DNA of 64,000 nt from Paraliobacillus ryukyuensis (GCF_003315295.1 NZ_QNRI01000012.1:1-64000), one strand, 5' to 3'; counted from the first letter of the stretch, positions 46,156 through 59,294 are shown. The notes: generated by a model not told the origin, from the letters alone. Translations and numbers: made by a program.

Positions 46156-48234
46156 TTATTCACCAGTATTTTTCTTGATTATTTCTTCAGAAATACTTTT
46201 CGGTACTTCTTCATAGTGATCAAAGTGCATCGTGTAAGTACCACGACCTTGCGTGTTAGAACGCAATGAAGTAGCATAACCAAACATTTCAGCAAGTGGA
46301 ACGAATGCTTTAATAACTTGAGCAGGTCCACGTGCTTCCATACCTTCTACACGACCACGGCGAGAAGTAATATCACCCATAATGTCACCCATGTATTCTT
46401 CAGGGATAACAACTTCAACTTTCTCAATTGGTTCTAATAGCGCTGGATCACATTTGTTTTTCGCAGCTTTTAACGCCATAGATGCAGCAACCTTAAATGC
46501 GGTTTCGTTAGAATCGACATCATGGTAGCTTCCATCAAATAATGTTGCTTTAAGATCAATCAATGGATAACCTGCAAGTACACCATTTTCCATTGCCTCT
46601 TTAATACCCGCTTCAACAGACGCAACGTATTCACGTGGTACTGCACCACCGACAATTTTGTTAATAAATTCGAAGCCTGCGCCCTCTTCATTTGGTTCAA
46701 ATTTAACCCAAACGTGACCATATTGCCCACGACCACCAGACTGACGCACAAATTTACCTTCTACATCGGCAGAAGCACGGAAAGATTCACGATAAGAAAC
46801 TTGCGGTGCACCAACATTAGCTTCAACTTTAAATTCACGTCTCAAACGGTCAACGATGATATCAAGATGAAGCTCACCCATACCAGAAATAATTGTTTGA
46901 CCTGTTTCTACATTTGTTTCCGTTTTGAATGTTGGATCTTCTTCAGCAAGTTTTCCTAAAGCAATTGCCATTTTATCTTGATCGGCTTTTGATTTAGGTT
47001 CAATGGCTACGGAAATTACTGGTTCAGGGAAGTCCATTGATTCAAGAATAACTAGGTTCTTCTCATCACACAATGTATCCCCAGTACCTGTATCTTTTAA
47101 TCCTACTGCACCAGCGATATCCCCAGCGTAAACAGTAGAGATTTCCTCACGAGAGTTAGCGTGCATTTGTAGGATACGACCTACACGTTCACGTTTATCC
47201 TTCGTTGAGTTTTTAACATAAGAACCAGATTGCAATGTACCTGAGTACACACGGAAGAATGTCAACTTACCAACAAACGGGTCAGTTGCTACTTTAAATG
47301 CTAAAGCTGAAAATGGTTCATTGTCATCTGCTCTACGAACAACTTCTTCTTCTGTTTGAGGTACGTGACCTTCAATTGGTGGCACGTCAGTTGGTGCTGG
47401 TAAGTAATCAATAACACCATCAATTAATAGTTGTACCCCTTTGTTTTTAAAAGCTGAACCACAAAATACTGGGTAGAATTCCACACTTAAAGTTGCTCTA
47501 CGGATTGCCGCTTTCAACTCGTCGTTGGAAATTTCTTCCCCTTCTAAGTATTTCATCATTAGATCTTCATCTAATTCTGCTACAGCTTCTAATAAGCTGG
47601 TACGGTACTCTTCAGCTTGTTCTTTGTAAGCATCAGGAATCGGACGCTCTTCAGCTCGAGTTCCAAGATCATCTAGATAATAGTATGCTTCCATATTAAT
47701 AAGGTCGATGATTCCTTCGAAGTCATCTTCTGCACCAATTGGAAGTTGTACTGGATGTGCATTAGCACCAAGACGCTCACTAATAGTACCTACTGAATAT
47801 AAGAAATCCGCGCCAATCTTATCCATTTTGTTAACAAAAACAATACGTGGAACACCGTAAGTTGTAGCTTGACGCCATACAGTTTCTGTTTGCGGTTCAA
47901 CACCTGATTGTGCATCAAGTACTGCTACAGAACCATCAAGTACACGTAATGAACGCTCAACTTCAACAGTAAAGTCTACGTGTCCTGGTGTATCAATGAT
48001 GTTGATACGGTGACCTTTCCATTGTGCAGTTGTTGCTGCAGACGTAATGGTAATACCACGCTCTTGTTCTTGCTCCATCCAGTCCATTTGAGAAGCACCT
48101 TCGTGTGTTTCACCAATTTTATGGATACGTCCTGTATAGAAAAGAATACGCTCCGTTGCTGTTGTTTTACCAGCATCAATATGGGCCATGATCCCTATAT
48201 TACGTGTCTTCTCCAAGGAGAATTCTCTAGCCAT
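46156..48234 (-). CDS. fusA: elongation factor G
   Basis: 692 residues; G1 [10 protein letters not shown]3 DTPGHVDF, G4 NKMDK; domains II-V complete to [14 protein letters not shown]. Catalyses translocation. Second from last of the str operon; 101-bp gap from rpsG. Confidence 0.98.
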   Translation of the reverse strand: MAREFSLEKTRNIGIMAHIDAGKTTATERILFYTGRIHKIGETHEGASQMDWMEQEQERGITITSAATTAQWKGHRINIIDTPGHVDFTVEVERSLRVLDGSVAVLDAQSGVEPQTETVWRQATTYGVPRIVFVNKMDKIGADFLYSVGTISERLGANAHPVQLPIGAEDDFEGIIDLINMEAYYYLDDLGTRAEERPIPDAYKEQAEEYRTSLLEAVAELDEDLMMKYLEGEEISNDELKAAIRRATLSVEFYPVFCGSAFKNKGVQLLIDGVIDYLPAPTDVPPIEGHVPQTEEEVVRRADDNEPFSALAFKVATDPFVGKLTFFRVYSGTLQSGSYVKNSTKDKRERVGRILQMHANSREEISTVYAGDIAGAVGLKDTGTGDTLCDEKNLVILESMDFPEPVISVAIEPKSKADQDKMAIALGKLAEEDPTFKTETNVETGQTIISGMGELHLDIIVDRLRREFKVEANVGAPQVSYRESFRASADVEGKFVRQSGGRGQYGHVWVKFEPNEEGAGFEFINKIVGGAVPREYVASVEAGIKEAMENGVLAGYPLIDLKATLFDGSYHDVDSNETAFKVAASMALKAAKNKCDPALLEPIEKVEVVIPEEYMGDIMGDITSRRGRVEGMEARGPAQVIKAFVPLAEMFGYATSLRSNTQGRGTYTMHFDHYEEVPKSISEEIIKKNTGE

Positions 48235-48335
48235 GTCTTTTTCTCCTTCCTGTTTATAAATTCCATTTTTACTATATCATGTTTAGCATGTAAATATACA
48301 TTTATTAAAACACAAGTTATGCTGACAACGCAATA

Positions 48336-48806
48336 TTACCAACGATAGTGAGCAAATGCTTTGTTTGCTTCTGCCATTTTGTGCATATCTTCGCGTTTTT
48401 TAACAGAAGCTCCTGTGTTATTAGACGCGTCTAGTATTTCATTCGCTAAGCGCTCTTCCATTGTTTTTTCTCCGCGTAAGCGAGAGTAATTCACAATATA
48501 ACGAAGACCTAGTGCTTGACGACGCTCTGGACGTACTTCAACTGGTACTTGGTAGTTAGAACCACCAACACGACGAGCGCGTACTTCAAGTACTGGCATA
48601 ACATTTTTCATTGCTTGTTCAAACACATCAATAGCCTGCTGACCACTACGTTCTTGAACTAGTTCAAATGCTTTATAAAGAATTTTTTGTGCTTTACCTC
48701 TTTTTCCATCAACCATAATCTGGTTAATCAGACGAGTAACAAGTTTTGATTGATATAATGGATCTGGTAAAACATCACGTTTTGCTACTGGACCTTTACG
48801 TGGCAT
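48336..48806 (-). CDS. rpsG: 30S ribosomal protein S7
   Basis: 156 residues; [20 protein letters not shown] start and [20 protein letters not shown]. Assembly initiator of the 30S head. 41 bases after rpsL. Confidence 0.98.
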   Translation of the reverse strand: MPRKGPVAKRDVLPDPLYQSKLVTRLINQIMVDGKRGKAQKILYKAFELVQERSGQQAIDVFEQAMKNVMPVLEVRARRVGGSNYQVPVEVRPERRQALGLRYIVNYSRLRGEKTMEERLANEILDASNNTGASVKKREDMHKMAEANKAFAHYRW

Positions 48807-48847
48807 TGTCTGACCCCCTTTCTTAAACTCTAGTAAGTGTTAACTAC

Positions 48848-49318
<471 letters not shown>

Positions 49319-49330
49319 TCATTTATAAGC

Positions 49331-49377
49331 AAAAAACAAAGCTTTCATGTGAGAAAAATCTCGCACATCAAAACTTT
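49331..49377 (-). terminator. terminator/attenuator between ybxF and rpsL
   Basis: On the minus strand a long imperfect stem (AAAGTTTTGATGTG...GAGA paired with TCTC...ACATGAAAGCTTT; 49337-49377) is followed by GTTTTTT (49331-49336). As the str operon promoter lies upstream of ybxF, this would attenuate rpsL-fusA-tuf. Confidence 0.65.
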
Positions 49378-49627
49378 AATGCTTTATTGCTACTGTCGCT
49401 GTACTTACATCGATGCCACAAGCCTTTCCAAGTTGTTTCTTAGAATCAACTTGAATGCATGGTACATTCATTTGTTTTGCAAGTTGCGATACCTTATTTG
49501 TTATATGCTGATCTGCGTCAGCTGCTATAACAACTTCAGTCACTTCACCATTTCGTATGGCTTTCAGTGTTTGCTTCATACCAATAACTAGATTGTGTTT
49601 AACCTGTGCTACTTTTTCATAAGACAT
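49376..49627 (-). CDS. ybxF: L7Ae-family RNA-binding ribosomal protein-like (YbxF)
   Basis: 83 residues, a small L7Ae/L30e/S12e/Gadd45 fold (GMKQTLKAIRNGEVTEVVIA; CIQVDSKKQLGKACGIDV). B. subtilis YbxF binds kink-turns and associates with ribosomes. First gene after the str promoter, just before rpsL. Confidence 0.92.
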   Translation of the reverse strand: MSYEKVAQVKHNLVIGMKQTLKAIRNGEVTEVVIAADADQHITNKVSQLAKQMNVPCIQVDSKKQLGKACGIDVSTATVAIKH

Positions 49628-49672
49628 TTATGCATCCTCCAAAGCAACAAGGATAATCGAAGCACCTTGAAT

Positions 49673-49701
49673 ATAGTATCACTCTAGTATTGAAATGTCA
49701 A
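49673..49701 (-). promoter_or_regulatory. ybxF-rpsL-rpsG-fusA(-tuf) promoter
   Basis: -35 TTGACA (49696-49701), 17-bp spacer, -10 TACTAT (49673-49678) with TG upstream of the -10. It lies in the rpoC-ybxF gap, 46 bp before ybxF. Confidence 0.75.
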
Positions 49702-49778
49702 CAAAAAATCGACACTCATTGTTTGTGACGTAACATCATTCAAAGTACTTCTGTTCACCCCTTGTTTTCGTTCCATTT

Positions 49779-52700
49779 CTATTGCGGAGTTACTTCTTCT
49801 TCTGTGTTTTCTTCTGTTATTTGCTCGATAGGTTCCTCAGTCTCTGCTTGAATTTTGCGATAGCGGTTCATACCAGTACCGGCAGGAACTAATTTACCGA
49901 TAATAACATTTTCTTTCAATCCTAGCAGTTCATCTCGTTTACCTTTGATCGCTGCATCTGTAAGCACACGGGTTGTTTCTTGGAATGATGCTGCTGACAA
50001 GAACGAGTCTGTTTCTAGAGACGCTTTCGTGATACCTAGTAAAACAGGTCTACCTACTGCAGGTTGAGTTCCTTCTGCGAGCACTTTCTTATTCGCATCT
50101 CGGAATTGATGGATTTCTAATAGAGATCCAGGCAATACTTCCGTGTCACCAGCATCAGCAATACGCACTTTACGAAGCATCTGTCTTACCATTACTTCTA
50201 CGTGTTTATCACCGATTTCCACACCTTGCATACGATAAACTTTTTGAACTTCTTTAAGAAGATACGTTTGTACGCCATCGATTCCCTGAATTTTAAGTAA
50301 TTCTTTCGGATCAATGGAACCTTCTGTTAGCGGCTCGCCAGCTTCAATTGTGTCCCCAACGATCACTTTCATACGAGCGCCATAAGGAGCTGTATAAGAA
50401 CGTTTTTCGACTGCACCTTGTACAACGATCTCTTGTTTATCTTTCACTTCTGTAATATCTTCTACAGTACCTTTAATCTCAGAGATAACAGCTTGCCCTT
50501 TTGGATTACGCGCTTCAAAAATCTCTTGGATACGCGGTAAACCTTGGGTAATGTCACTACCAGCAACCCCACCAGTGTGGAATGTACGCATGGTTAACTG
50601 TGTACCTGGTTCACCGATAGATTGTGCAGCAATAATACCTACTGCTTCACCAACTTCTACCTCTTCACCAGTAGCTAAGTTGCGACCATAACATTTTTTA
50701 CATGCACCATGTTTCGTGTTACATGTGAAGACAGAACGGATTTTGACATCCTCAATTCCAGCTTCAACGATTTGTTTCGCGATATCTTCTGTAATTACTT
50801 CATTTCTTTCGATCAATACGTCTTCCGTTTCTGGATGGCGTACAGTTTGGAAAGCTGTACGGCCAACTAAACGGTCGAATAATGGTTCAATCATTTCTGT
50901 ACCTTCTTTAATCGAACGTACAGTTAGACCTTTATCTGTTCCACAATCTTCTTCACGGATAATAACATCTTGAGCTACGTCAACTAAACGACGAGTCAAG
51001 TAACCTGAGTCTGCTGTTTTCAGTGCGGTATCGGCAAGACCTTTACGTGCACCGTGTGTTGAGATAAAGTACTCTAATACTGTTAACCCTTCACGGAAAC
51101 TAGATTTGATTGGCAACTCAATAATACGACCAGCCGGGTTGGCCATTAGACCACGCATACCAGCTAGCTGCGTAAAGTTAGATGCGTTACCACGTGCTCC
51201 GGAATCACTCATCATAAAGATTGGGTTTCGTGGATCTAGTGATTGCATTAATTTTTCTTGAATAACCTCTTTTGCTTGAGACCAGATAGAAATAACGCGA
51301 TCATAACGCTCTTCGTCTGTAATTAAACCACGACGGAACTGTTTTAAGACTTTATCTACTTTTGTCTGTGCTTCTTCTAGGATATGTTCTTTTTCAGCTA
51401 ATACAACAATATCTGCCACACCAACTGTGATACCAGCTTTTGTCGAATACTTGAATCCAAGATCTTTCATACGGTCAAGCATTTTCGAAGTTTCACTAAT
51501 CTTAAATTTCTTAAATACTTCTGCGATAATATCTCCTAAGATTCCTTTTTTAAATGGTAGGATGATATCGCGATTAGCAATAACTTCTTTTACATTTGTA
51601 CCTTTTTCAACAAAATACTTCTCTGGCGTACGAACTTCCAAATTTTTCTGTGTCGGTTCATTCATGTAAGGGAATGAAGCCGGAAGCATATTATTGAAAA
51701 TCAACTTACCAACTGTTGTTATTAATAGTTGTTGCTTCTGTTCTTCTGTTAGGTTTTGTTTACCAGTTGATGATGCTTGCACAGCAATTCTTGTATGCAA
51801 GTGAACATAGCCGTTTTGATACGCAAGGAATGCTTCTGAATAATCTTTAAAGACCATTCCTTCACCAATAGCTCCTTCACGTTCCATCGTCAAGTAATAG
51901 TTACCAAGTACCATATCCTGTGATGGTGTAACAACTGGCTTACCATCTTTAGGATTCAAAATGTTTTGTGCAGCTAACATTAAGATTCTCGCTTCAGCTT
52001 GTGCTTCAGCAGACAATGGTACGTGTACCGCCATTTGGTCACCATCAAAGTCAGCGTTATAAGCTGTACATACTAGTGGGTGCAAACGAATTGCACGTCC
52101 CTCTACCAATGTAGGTTCAAACGCTTGAATACCTAAGCGGTGTAGCGTTGGTGCTCGGTTAAGTAGTACTGGATGTTCTTTAATTACGTCTTCTAATACA
52201 TCCCAAACTTCGGAATGAAGTCTTTCTATTTTTCTTTTTGCAGACTTAATATTATGTGCTAAGCCGCGTTCTACTAGTTCTTTCATAATGAATGGCTTGA
52301 ATAACTCGACTGCCATTTCTTTTGGTAGACCACATTGATACATTTTCAAGTGTGGACCAACGACAATAACGGAACGACCAGAATAATCGACACGTTTACC
52401 AAGTAAGTTTTGACGGAAACGACCTTGTTTCCCTTTCAACATATGAGAAAGTGATTTTAGCGGACGGTTTCCTGGTCCTGTGACAGGACGACCACGACGG
52501 CCATTATCGATTAGTGCATCTACTGCTTCTTGAAGCATACGTTTTTCATTTTGTACAATAATGCTTGGTGCTCCAAGATCTAATAGACGTTTCAATCGGT
52601 TGTTACGGTTAATCACTCGACGATATAAATCGTTCAAGTCAGAAGTTGCAAAACGTCCACCATCTAATTGCACCATTGGACGCAATTCAGGTGGGATAAT

Positions 52701-53396
52701 TGGTAGAACATCTAGGATCATCCATGCAGGGTGGTTACCTGAGTTACGGAATGCTTCTAGCACTTCCAATCTTCTAATTGCTCTAGTTCTACGTTGACCT
52801 TGCGCTGTTTTAAGTTCTTCTCGTAGAATTTCTACTTCTTTTTCTAGATCAACGTCTTCTAATATTCTCTTAATTGCTTCTGCACCCATATCAGCATGGA
52901 ATGAAGTACCGTATTTATCGCGGTATGCACGGTATTCTTTCTCTGATAAAAGTTGTTTCTTTTCTAAAGCAGTGTCTCCTGCATCTGTCACAATATAAGC
53001 AGCAAAGTAAATTACTTCTTCAAGTGCTCTTGGCGACATATCTAACACTAAACCCATTCGACTTGGAATTCCTTTGAAATACCAAATGTGAGAAACTGGT
53101 GCTGCTAATTCAATATGTCCCATGCGCTCACGACGCACCTTAGATTTTGTTACTTCAACCCCACAACGATCACATACAACGCCTTTATAACGTACACGTT
53201 TGTATTTACCACAGTGGCATTCCCAATCCTTTGTTGGGCCGAAAATTCTTTCACAGAACAGGCCATCTTTTTCAGGTTTTAGAGTTCGATAGTTAATGGT
53301 TTCTGGCTTTTTCACTTCACCATATGACCAAGAACGAATTTTATCTGGTGACGCTAGCCCTATTTTCATATATTCAAAATTATTTACATCTAGCAA
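49779..53396 (-). CDS. rpoC: DNA-directed RNA polymerase beta' subunit
   Basis: 1205 residues from a TTG at 53396 ([20 protein letters not shown]), 9 bases after GGGAGG; the longer frame begins upstream of that site. Zinc finger [19 protein letters not shown], catalytic [16 protein letters not shown] with the three Asp residues, and the second zinc cluster [13 protein letters not shown]. Follows rpoB with a 114-bp gap. Confidence 0.98.
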   Translation of the reverse strand: MLDVNNFEYMKIGLASPDKIRSWSYGEVKKPETINYRTLKPEKDGLFCERIFGPTKDWECHCGKYKRVRYKGVVCDRCGVEVTKSKVRRERMGHIELAAPVSHIWYFKGIPSRMGLVLDMSPRALEEVIYFAAYIVTDAGDTALEKKQLLSEKEYRAYRDKYGTSFHADMGAEAIKRILEDVDLEKEVEILREELKTAQGQRRTRAIRRLEVLEAFRNSGNHPAWMILDVLPIIPPELRPMVQLDGGRFATSDLNDLYRRVINRNNRLKRLLDLGAPSIIVQNEKRMLQEAVDALIDNGRRGRPVTGPGNRPLKSLSHMLKGKQGRFRQNLLGKRVDYSGRSVIVVGPHLKMYQCGLPKEMAVELFKPFIMKELVERGLAHNIKSAKRKIERLHSEVWDVLEDVIKEHPVLLNRAPTLHRLGIQAFEPTLVEGRAIRLHPLVCTAYNADFDGDQMAVHVPLSAEAQAEARILMLAAQNILNPKDGKPVVTPSQDMVLGNYYLTMEREGAIGEGMVFKDYSEAFLAYQNGYVHLHTRIAVQASSTGKQNLTEEQKQQLLITTVGKLIFNNMLPASFPYMNEPTQKNLEVRTPEKYFVEKGTNVKEVIANRDIILPFKKGILGDIIAEVFKKFKISETSKMLDRMKDLGFKYSTKAGITVGVADIVVLAEKEHILEEAQTKVDKVLKQFRRGLITDEERYDRVISIWSQAKEVIQEKLMQSLDPRNPIFMMSDSGARGNASNFTQLAGMRGLMANPAGRIIELPIKSSFREGLTVLEYFISTHGARKGLADTALKTADSGYLTRRLVDVAQDVIIREEDCGTDKGLTVRSIKEGTEMIEPLFDRLVGRTAFQTVRHPETEDVLIERNEVITEDIAKQIVEAGIEDVKIRSVFTCNTKHGACKKCYGRNLATGEEVEVGEAVGIIAAQSIGEPGTQLTMRTFHTGGVAGSDITQGLPRIQEIFEARNPKGQAVISEIKGTVEDITEVKDKQEIVVQGAVEKRSYTAPYGARMKVIVGDTIEAGEPLTEGSIDPKELLKIQGIDGVQTYLLKEVQKVYRMQGVEIGDKHVEVMVRQMLRKVRIADAGDTEVLPGSLLEIHQFRDANKKVLAEGTQPAVGRPVLLGITKASLETDSFLSAASFQETTRVLTDAAIKGKRDELLGLKENVIIGKLVPAGTGMNRYRKIQAETEEPIEQITEENTEEEVTPQ

Positions 53397-53510
53397 GGGG
53401 CCTACCTCCCTTTTAGTATGTGTTGCAAAAAATCTGAACCAAAAGAAAGATGACAAGCATCTCTCTTTTGGTAATCCAGTAATCTTTCCTTCACGCTAAT
53501 AGTACTCTAC

Positions 53511-56500
53511 TTATCTTTCTTCCAACTCAAGGTTGAATTGATCAGCAGATTGAACGTCTTCTTCAATATCCCGCAACTCAATTTCTTCTTCATCAGCTGA
53601 AAGCATCTTAACATCCATTCCAAGACTTTGTAATTCCTTGATCAATACTTTGAATGATTCAGGAATACCTGGTTCAGGAACACTATCACCTTTTACAATT
53701 GCTTCATATGTTTTCACACGGCCGACAACATCATCTGATTTGACAGTTAAGATCTCTTGTAACGTATAGGCAGCACCATAAGCTTCTAATGCCCATACCT
53801 CCATCTCACCGAAACGCTGACCACCAAATTGTGCTTTACCACCTAATGGTTGTTGTGTAACAAGTGAATATGGTCCAGTAGAACGAGCGTGTAGTTTGTC
53901 ATCAACCATGTGTGCTAGTTTAATCATGTACATGACACCAACAGATACACGGTTATCAAATGGTTCTCCGGTACGCCCATCATAAAGAACGGTTTTAGCG
54001 TCTCTTGCCATACCAGCTTCTTCAATGGTTTCCCAAACATCTTCTTCTCGAGCACCGTCAAATACTGGCGTTGCTACGTGAATACCAAGTTGTCTAGCAG
54101 CCATACCAAGGTGCAACTCTAATACTTGCCCGATATTCATACGAGAAGGTACACCTAATGGGTTTAACATGATATCAATTGGTGTTCCATCTGGTAAGAA
54201 TGGCATGTCTTCTTCTGGTAATATTTTTGAAATAACACCCTTATTACCGTGACGACCAGCCATCTTATCTCCTTCGTGTATCTTCCGTTTTTGCACGATA
54301 TATACACGAACTAACTGGTTAACACCAGGTGGTAATTCATCACCATCAGCGCGGTTGAAGATTTTTACGTCTAGTACGACACCACCAGCTCCATGTGGTA
54401 CGCGAAGCGATGTATCACGAACTTCACGCGCTTTTTCACCAAAGATAGCGTGTAGTAATCTTTCTTCTGCAGAAAGCTCCGTAACCCCTTTAGGTGTTAC
54501 TTTACCTACTAATAAGTCACCATCTTCCACTTCAGCACCGACACGGATAATACCTCTTTCATCCAAGTCACGTAAAGCATCTTCACCTACGTTAGGAATA
54601 TCTCTTGTGATCTCTTCAGGTCCAAGTTTAGTGTCACGAGCTTCAGATTCATATTCTTCGATGTGAATAGAGGTGTACACATCATCTTTTACCAATCGCT
54701 CGCTCATGATAATGGCATCTTCATAGTTATAACCTTCCCATGTCATAAAGCCAACTAGCACGTTTTGACCTAATGCTAACTCGCCATCTTCCATAGAGGG
54801 ACCATCTGCTAAAATTTCGCCTTTCGTTACCCGGTCACCTACACTAACGATTGGGCGTTGGTTGTAACAAGTACCTTGGTTAGAACGAATGAATTTTTGT
54901 AAACGGTAGGTATCTAAATCACCTTGAACTTCTTTTCCGTCTACTTCTGATACGCGTCGAACCCGTACTTCATTTGCTTGAACACGTTCCACAATACCAT
55001 CATGGCGATTGATTACAGCTGCACCAGAGTCTTTACCAGAAACATATTCCATTCCTGTTCCGACAATCGGGGAACGAGGCTGTAAAAGTGGTACTGCTTG
55101 ACGTTGCATGTTGGCACCCATCAACGCACGGTTCGAGTCATCGTTTTCTAAGAAAGGAATACATGCTGTCGCAGCAGAAACTACTTGTTTTGGTGAAACA
55201 TCCATATAGTCTAAACGTTCTCTAGGCACGACGTTGTTATCCCCACGGAAACGAGCAATAACTTCTTCATCTGCGAAAGAACCGTCTTCTTCTAATATCG
55301 CGTTTGCTTGTGCTACCACGTAATTGTCTTCTTCATCTGCTGTTAAGTAATCATATTGATCGGTTACTTTACCTGTCTCGGGATCAACACGACGATATGG
55401 TGTTTCAATAAAGCCGAATTTATTTACTTTTGCATAAGAAGAAAGTGAGTTAATCAAACCAATGTTTGGACCCTCAGGCGTTTCAATTGGACACATACGA
55501 CCATAGTGTGAATAGTGTACGTCACGCACTTCAAAGCCAGCGCGTTCACGCGTTAAACCACCAGGCCCTAGCGCAGAAAGACGACGCTTGTGCGTAAGCT
55601 CTGCTAACGGATTGGTTTGGTCCATAAATTGAGACAATTGCGAGCTACCAAAGAATTCTTTAATTGAAGCAATTACTGGACGAATATTAATTAGTTGCTG
55701 TGGCGTGATTGCTGATGTATCTTGAATTGACATACGTTCACGTACCACACGTTCCATTCTTGATAAACCAATACGGAATTGGTTCTGTAGTAATTCCCCA
55801 ACAGAACGAAGACGACGGTTACCTAAATGGTCAATATCATCCGTATCACCAACTTGGTGTAAAATATTAAAGAAATAGCTAATAGCTGCTAAGATATCGG
55901 CAGGTGCAATGTTTTTAACGGAATCATCTACCGCACCGTTTCCAATAACATTTAACGTTCTTTCCCCTTCAGGATCTGTTGGGTCAACAATTTTGATTGA
56001 TTGAATTTTAATCGGATCTTCCAGTACGCCCTCATTCGGATCTAAGAATTGTTCACCAAAACTATCTTCTTCAGCATCTAAATATGGCATAATTTTATCT
56101 AGTAAGCGACGGTCTAGTTTTGCCCCTTTTTCAGCAATAACTTCACCTGTCTCATGATCAACAAGTGTTTCCGCCAAGGTTTGGTTGAACAAACGATTTT
56201 TTATGTGTAATTTTTTGTTGATCTTATAACGTCCAACATGTGCTAAATCATAGCGTTTTGGATCGAAAAAGCGTGAAACTAATAAACTTTTAGCATTTTC
56301 TACGGTAGGTGGTTCACCAGGACGTAGGCGTTCATAGATTTCAAGCAATGCTTTTTCACTTGTTTCTGTATTATCTTTTTCTAATGTATTTTTCAAATAT
56401 TGGTTTTCACCAATAAGGTCTATAATCTCTTGATCGTCACCAAAACCTAACGCCCGTAACAATACAGTAATCGGCAATTTTCTTGTGCGATCGATACGAA

Positions 56501-57044
56501 CGTGTACAACATCTTTTGCATCTGTTTCAAATTCTAGCCAAGCGCCGCGATTAGGAATAACTGTCGCTGTATAGCCACGTTTTCCATTTTTGTCAATTTT
56601 CTCACTATAATAAACACTTGGTGAACGAACCAGTTGCGATACAATAACTCGTTCAGCTCCATTAATAATAAATGTACCTGTATCTGTCATCAACGGGAAA
56701 TCACCCATGAAAACTTCCTGCTCTTTCACTTCACCAGTCTCGTTGTTCAACAAACGAACCTTAACACGAAGCGGAGCATTGTAGGTTACATCTCTTTCTT
56801 TCGACTCATCTACGGGATATTTCGGTTCTCCTAAGCTATAATCGACAAATTCTAACGATAGGTTACCCGCAAAGTCTTCAATTGGAGAAATATCCTTAAA
56901 CATTTCTCGGACCCCTTCTTTTAAGAACCAATCATAAGAAGCGGTTTGAATCTCAATTAGATTCGGCAAATCTAAAACTTCACTAATACGCGCATAGCTT
57001 CTACGCTGGCGGTGCCGTCCATACTGAACTAGTTGACCTGTCAA
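53511..57044 (-). CDS. rpoB: DNA-directed RNA polymerase beta subunit
   Basis: 1177 residues from a TTG at 57044 ([20 protein letters not shown]), 6 bases after GAGGGGTG; the GTG three codons earlier lies within that site. The rifampicin cluster ([31 protein letters not shown]) is wild type. The catalytic [11 protein letters not shown] is present. The operon has a long structured leader. Confidence 0.98.
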   Translation of the reverse strand: MTGQLVQYGRHRQRRSYARISEVLDLPNLIEIQTASYDWFLKEGVREMFKDISPIEDFAGNLSLEFVDYSLGEPKYPVDESKERDVTYNAPLRVKVRLLNNETGEVKEQEVFMGDFPLMTDTGTFIINGAERVIVSQLVRSPSVYYSEKIDKNGKRGYTATVIPNRGAWLEFETDAKDVVHVRIDRTRKLPITVLLRALGFGDDQEIIDLIGENQYLKNTLEKDNTETSEKALLEIYERLRPGEPPTVENAKSLLVSRFFDPKRYDLAHVGRYKINKKLHIKNRLFNQTLAETLVDHETGEVIAEKGAKLDRRLLDKIMPYLDAEEDSFGEQFLDPNEGVLEDPIKIQSIKIVDPTDPEGERTLNVIGNGAVDDSVKNIAPADILAAISYFFNILHQVGDTDDIDHLGNRRLRSVGELLQNQFRIGLSRMERVVRERMSIQDTSAITPQQLINIRPVIASIKEFFGSSQLSQFMDQTNPLAELTHKRRLSALGPGGLTRERAGFEVRDVHYSHYGRMCPIETPEGPNIGLINSLSSYAKVNKFGFIETPYRRVDPETGKVTDQYDYLTADEEDNYVVAQANAILEEDGSFADEEVIARFRGDNNVVPRERLDYMDVSPKQVVSAATACIPFLENDDSNRALMGANMQRQAVPLLQPRSPIVGTGMEYVSGKDSGAAVINRHDGIVERVQANEVRVRRVSEVDGKEVQGDLDTYRLQKFIRSNQGTCYNQRPIVSVGDRVTKGEILADGPSMEDGELALGQNVLVGFMTWEGYNYEDAIIMSERLVKDDVYTSIHIEEYESEARDTKLGPEEITRDIPNVGEDALRDLDERGIIRVGAEVEDGDLLVGKVTPKGVTELSAEERLLHAIFGEKAREVRDTSLRVPHGAGGVVLDVKIFNRADGDELPPGVNQLVRVYIVQKRKIHEGDKMAGRHGNKGVISKILPEEDMPFLPDGTPIDIMLNPLGVPSRMNIGQVLELHLGMAARQLGIHVATPVFDGAREEDVWETIEEAGMARDAKTVLYDGRTGEPFDNRVSVGVMYMIKLAHMVDDKLHARSTGPYSLVTQQPLGGKAQFGGQRFGEMEVWALEAYGAAYTLQEILTVKSDDVVGRVKTYEAIVKGDSVPEPGIPESFKVLIKELQSLGMDVKMLSADEEEIELRDIEEDVQSADQFNLELEER

Positions 57045-57137
57045 CTGCTTCACCCCTCAAATCAAGAATAAAAAACAAAGCAAGCTTATACGAAGCTTGG
57101 ATACACCTTTCCAGAACAATTAATGTAACTTGCACTA

Positions 57138-57165
57138 TTGACTTATGCAGTGGAAAAGGTATAAT
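57138..57165 (+). promoter_or_regulatory. possible antisense promoter in the rpoB leader
   Basis: Plus-strand TTGACT (57138-57143), 16-bp spacer, TATAAT (57160-57165). A transcript from it would run through the reverse complement of the three leader hairpins and away from rpoB. Its use is unproven. Confidence 0.35.
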
Positions 57166-57173
57166 TTAATCAG

Positions 57174-57204
57174 AATAAAAATTGTTCGGTATCATACCGA
57201 ACAA
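57174..57204 (-). terminator. attenuator-like terminator in the rpoB leader
   Basis: On the minus strand TTGTTCGGTA-TGA-TACCGAACAA is a perfect 10-bp stem followed by TTTTTATT. It lies downstream of the rpoB promoter and also downstream of rsmC, so it limits both read-through and rpoBC transcription. Confidence 0.8.
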
Positions 57205-57269
57205 ACTTGTGAACACCTAAATGAATCACAAGTTCTATTGCACCATTTATTTCAAACACAAATAAATGG
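57205..57269 (-). other. tandem hairpins in the rpoB leader
   Basis: Two stems precede the terminator on the transcript: CCATTTATTT/AAATAAATGG (57243-57269) and ACTTGTG/CACAAGT (57205-57233). They may act as folding partners of the attenuator. No known leader family recognised. Confidence 0.5.
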
Positions 57270-57420
57270 GGATACCTATTTATGAAAACTCACGTCTAGA
57301 CAACTGTCTACTCTTATCAAGCTCACGTTTTACCATTCTCTCCGTTAAAATGGGTAATATACCTATTAGAAAAAGTAAAATTTCCACTTGACAGACAAAC
57401 CTGCCTATTGGCATTTTTCA

Positions 57421-57449
57421 ATGCTACCACAAATCACATACCAAGTCAA
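57421..57449 (-). promoter_or_regulatory. rpoBC promoter
   Basis: -35 TTGACT (57444-57449), 17-bp spacer, -10 TAGCAT (57421-57426) with a TG one base upstream of the -10. It would give a leader of about 370 nt in front of rpoB. Confidence 0.6.
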
Positions 57450-57461
57450 GAACTACTCTTG

Positions 57462-58061
57462 TTATTTTTTTGCCCGAATGACGAAATAGCCTTTATTCTT
57501 GGTAACCGTCTCTACATTTTCAAACATCTCATTAAGCTTGTTGATAGCAGATGGCGCACCTTGCTTTTTCTGAATCACAACCCACAACTCACCTTCACGA
57601 GGTAATGCTGCGTAACTATCTTCAAACATCTGATGAACAACTTGCTTCCCGGCTCGTATTGGAGGATTAATTAGAATGGCTGCACAACCTTGTGTAGGAA
57701 CCTGTTCTAATCGATCACTCACATAAAAAGACACATTAGAAACTTGGTTTTGTTGAGCATTTTCTGTCGCTAAAGCAAGTGCACGTTCATTTATATCACT
57801 TAAAACGACTTCCCTATCCGGAAACGCTTTAGCTATCGTGAGTCCAATTGGACCATAACCACACCCTAAGTCTATAATAGTACCCGAAATAGCAGGGAGT
57901 TGAAAAGCGTCGATCAACGTTCTCGAACCATAATCTACTTCATTTTTAGAAAAAACACCTACATCACTTGTGAACTGAAAGGAATGACCGCGCAGTTGAA
58001 ATGACCACGTCTTGGGGTTACTTTTCGATTGAGGTTGATTTGCAAAATATTGTTCTGACAT
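57462..58061 (-). CDS. class I SAM-dependent methyltransferase, RsmC-like (YbxB)
   Basis: 199 residues; SAM motif DLGCGYGPIGLTIAK (about 59-73) and the catalytic NPP motif (LINPPIRAGK), typical of rRNA guanine-N2 methyltransferases such as RsmC (16S G1207). Only the C-terminal half of E. coli RsmC is present, as in other Bacilli. Located between rplL and rpoB, standard for the group. Confidence 0.9.
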   Translation of the reverse strand: MSEQYFANQPQSKSNPKTWSFQLRGHSFQFTSDVGVFSKNEVDYGSRTLIDAFQLPAISGTIIDLGCGYGPIGLTIAKAFPDREVVLSDINERALALATENAQQNQVSNVSFYVSDRLEQVPTQGCAAILINPPIRAGKQVVHQMFEDSYAALPREGELWVVIQKKQGAPSAINKLNEMFENVETVTKNKGYFVIRAKK

Positions 58062-58134
58062 TTCTTAGCTCCTATCTCATATTAAAATGTATAAAGCTCG
58101 TCTAAAATTAGACGAGCTTTAATAACATTAATTC

Positions 58135-58500
58135 TTACTTCAATTCGATAGTAGCGCCTACTTCTTCAAGTTTAGCTTTCATTTCTTCAGCTTCTTCTTT
58201 AGCAACGCCTTCTTTGATTGCTTTTGGAGCATTGTCTACAAGATCTTTAGCATCTTTAAGTCCAAGTCCTGTGATTTCACGAACTGCTTTTACAACTTTG
58301 ATTTTAGAAGCTCCAGCACTTTCTAGAACTACATCAAATTCAGTTTTTTCTTCTGCAGCTTCTCCGCCTGCAGCGCCACCAGCTGCTGCTACAGGCGCAG
58401 CTGCTGTTACACCAAATTCTTCTTCAATTGCTTTTACTAAGTCGTTCAACTCAAGAACTGACATTTCTTTAACTGCTTCGATAATTTGCTCGTTAGTCAT
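58135..58500 (-). CDS. rplL: 50S ribosomal protein L7/L12
   Basis: 121 residues; N-terminal dimerisation helix, Ala/Gly hinge ([20 protein letters not shown]) and GTPase-stimulating C-terminal domain ([20 protein letters not shown]). Follows rplJ by 66 bases. Confidence 0.98.
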   Translation of the reverse strand: MTNEQIIEAVKEMSVLELNDLVKAIEEEFGVTAAAPVAAAGGAAGGEAAEEKTEFDVVLESAGASKIKVVKAVREITGLGLKDAKDLVDNAPKAIKEGVAKEEAEEMKAKLEEVGATIELK

Positions 58501-58566
58501 TCTTTTTTCCTCCTAAAAATAATATTTATTTAAGTCGTTTATATAACGATTCTAATTAAGCTGCAA

Positions 58567-59067
58567 TTATGCACCTTGTTCTTCTTTTTGATCTGCAATT
58601 GCTTTTGTTGCGTAAGCAAAGTTGCGAATTGGAGCTTGAAGTACGCTGAGTAGCATAGAAACAAGTCCTTCGTAATTTGGTAGTTCTGCAAGCTCTTTGA
58701 TTTGATCAAGCGTTGCAATACTTCCTTCGATGACACCAGCTTTGATTTCTAGTGCTTCGTGGTCTTTAGCGAATTTGTTAATAATTTTTGCTGGAGCCAC
58801 TACATCTTCATTACTAAACGCAATTGCTGTAGGTCCAACAAGTACGTCATTTAAATCAGTTAACTCAACTTCTTCGGTCGCACGGCGAGTCATTGTGTTT
58901 TTGTACACTTTGAATTCCACGCCAGCTTGACGCAACTGCGTACGCAATTCTGTTACTTCTGCAACATCAAGGCCACGATAATCTACAAAAATTGATGTTT
59001 TGCTATCGCGAAGCTTCGTTGCAATTTCAGATACGACTTGCTTTTTGTGTTCAATAATGCTTGACAC
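58567..59067 (-). CDS. rplJ: 50S ribosomal protein L10
   Basis: 166 residues; [20 protein letters not shown] start; [14 protein letters not shown]. Anchors L7/L12 dimers. Preceded by its own promoter, the L10 leader and a terminator hairpin. Confidence 0.98.
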   Translation of the reverse strand: MSSIIEHKKQVVSEIATKLRDSKTSIFVDYRGLDVAEVTELRTQLRQAGVEFKVYKNTMTRRATEEVELTDLNDVLVGPTAIAFSNEDVVAPAKIINKFAKDHEALEIKAGVIEGSIATLDQIKELAELPNYEGLVSMLLSVLQAPIRNFAYATKAIADQKEEQGA

Positions 59068-59124
59068 GATTCCACCTCCTATTGACTAGTCATTATACCG
59101 ACATACCCGGACTGTCTATACCAA

Positions 59125-59162
59125 ACAAAAAACCTTCATGACAAGGTAGACATGAAGGTTTT
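59125..59162 (-). terminator. attenuator hairpin in the L10 leader
   Basis: AAAACCTTCATG and CATGAAGGTTTT (59151-59162 and 59129-59140) form a perfect 12-bp stem, followed on the transcript by TT-GTTTGG. It lies between the L10-binding leader and rplJ. Confidence 0.75.
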
Positions 59163-59290
59163 GTAAGAATGGTTTGATATATATTGTACTATACAATATT
59201 ATCTTATATTCAGACACCTCGGTAGGAAAATTTAAGCCTTTAAAGCCCCTACTGTCTACGGTACAACGTATTCGTTTTATATTCAACATT
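59163..59290 (-). ncRNA. L10 (rplJ) leader RNA
   Basis: The transcript strand contains GTAGACAGTAGGGGC ... CCTACCGAGGTGTC, which fits the conserved kink-turn arm of Firmicute L10 leaders where the L10(L12)4 complex binds to autoregulate rplJL. Family assignment is from memory of the motif. Confidence 0.75.
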
Positions 59291-59294
59291 GTTC

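Noticed and set aside
57045-57053. Longer rpoB start (GTG)
   Set aside because: It lies inside GAGGGGTG, the ribosome-binding site of the TTG start, which also matches the known Bacillus start.
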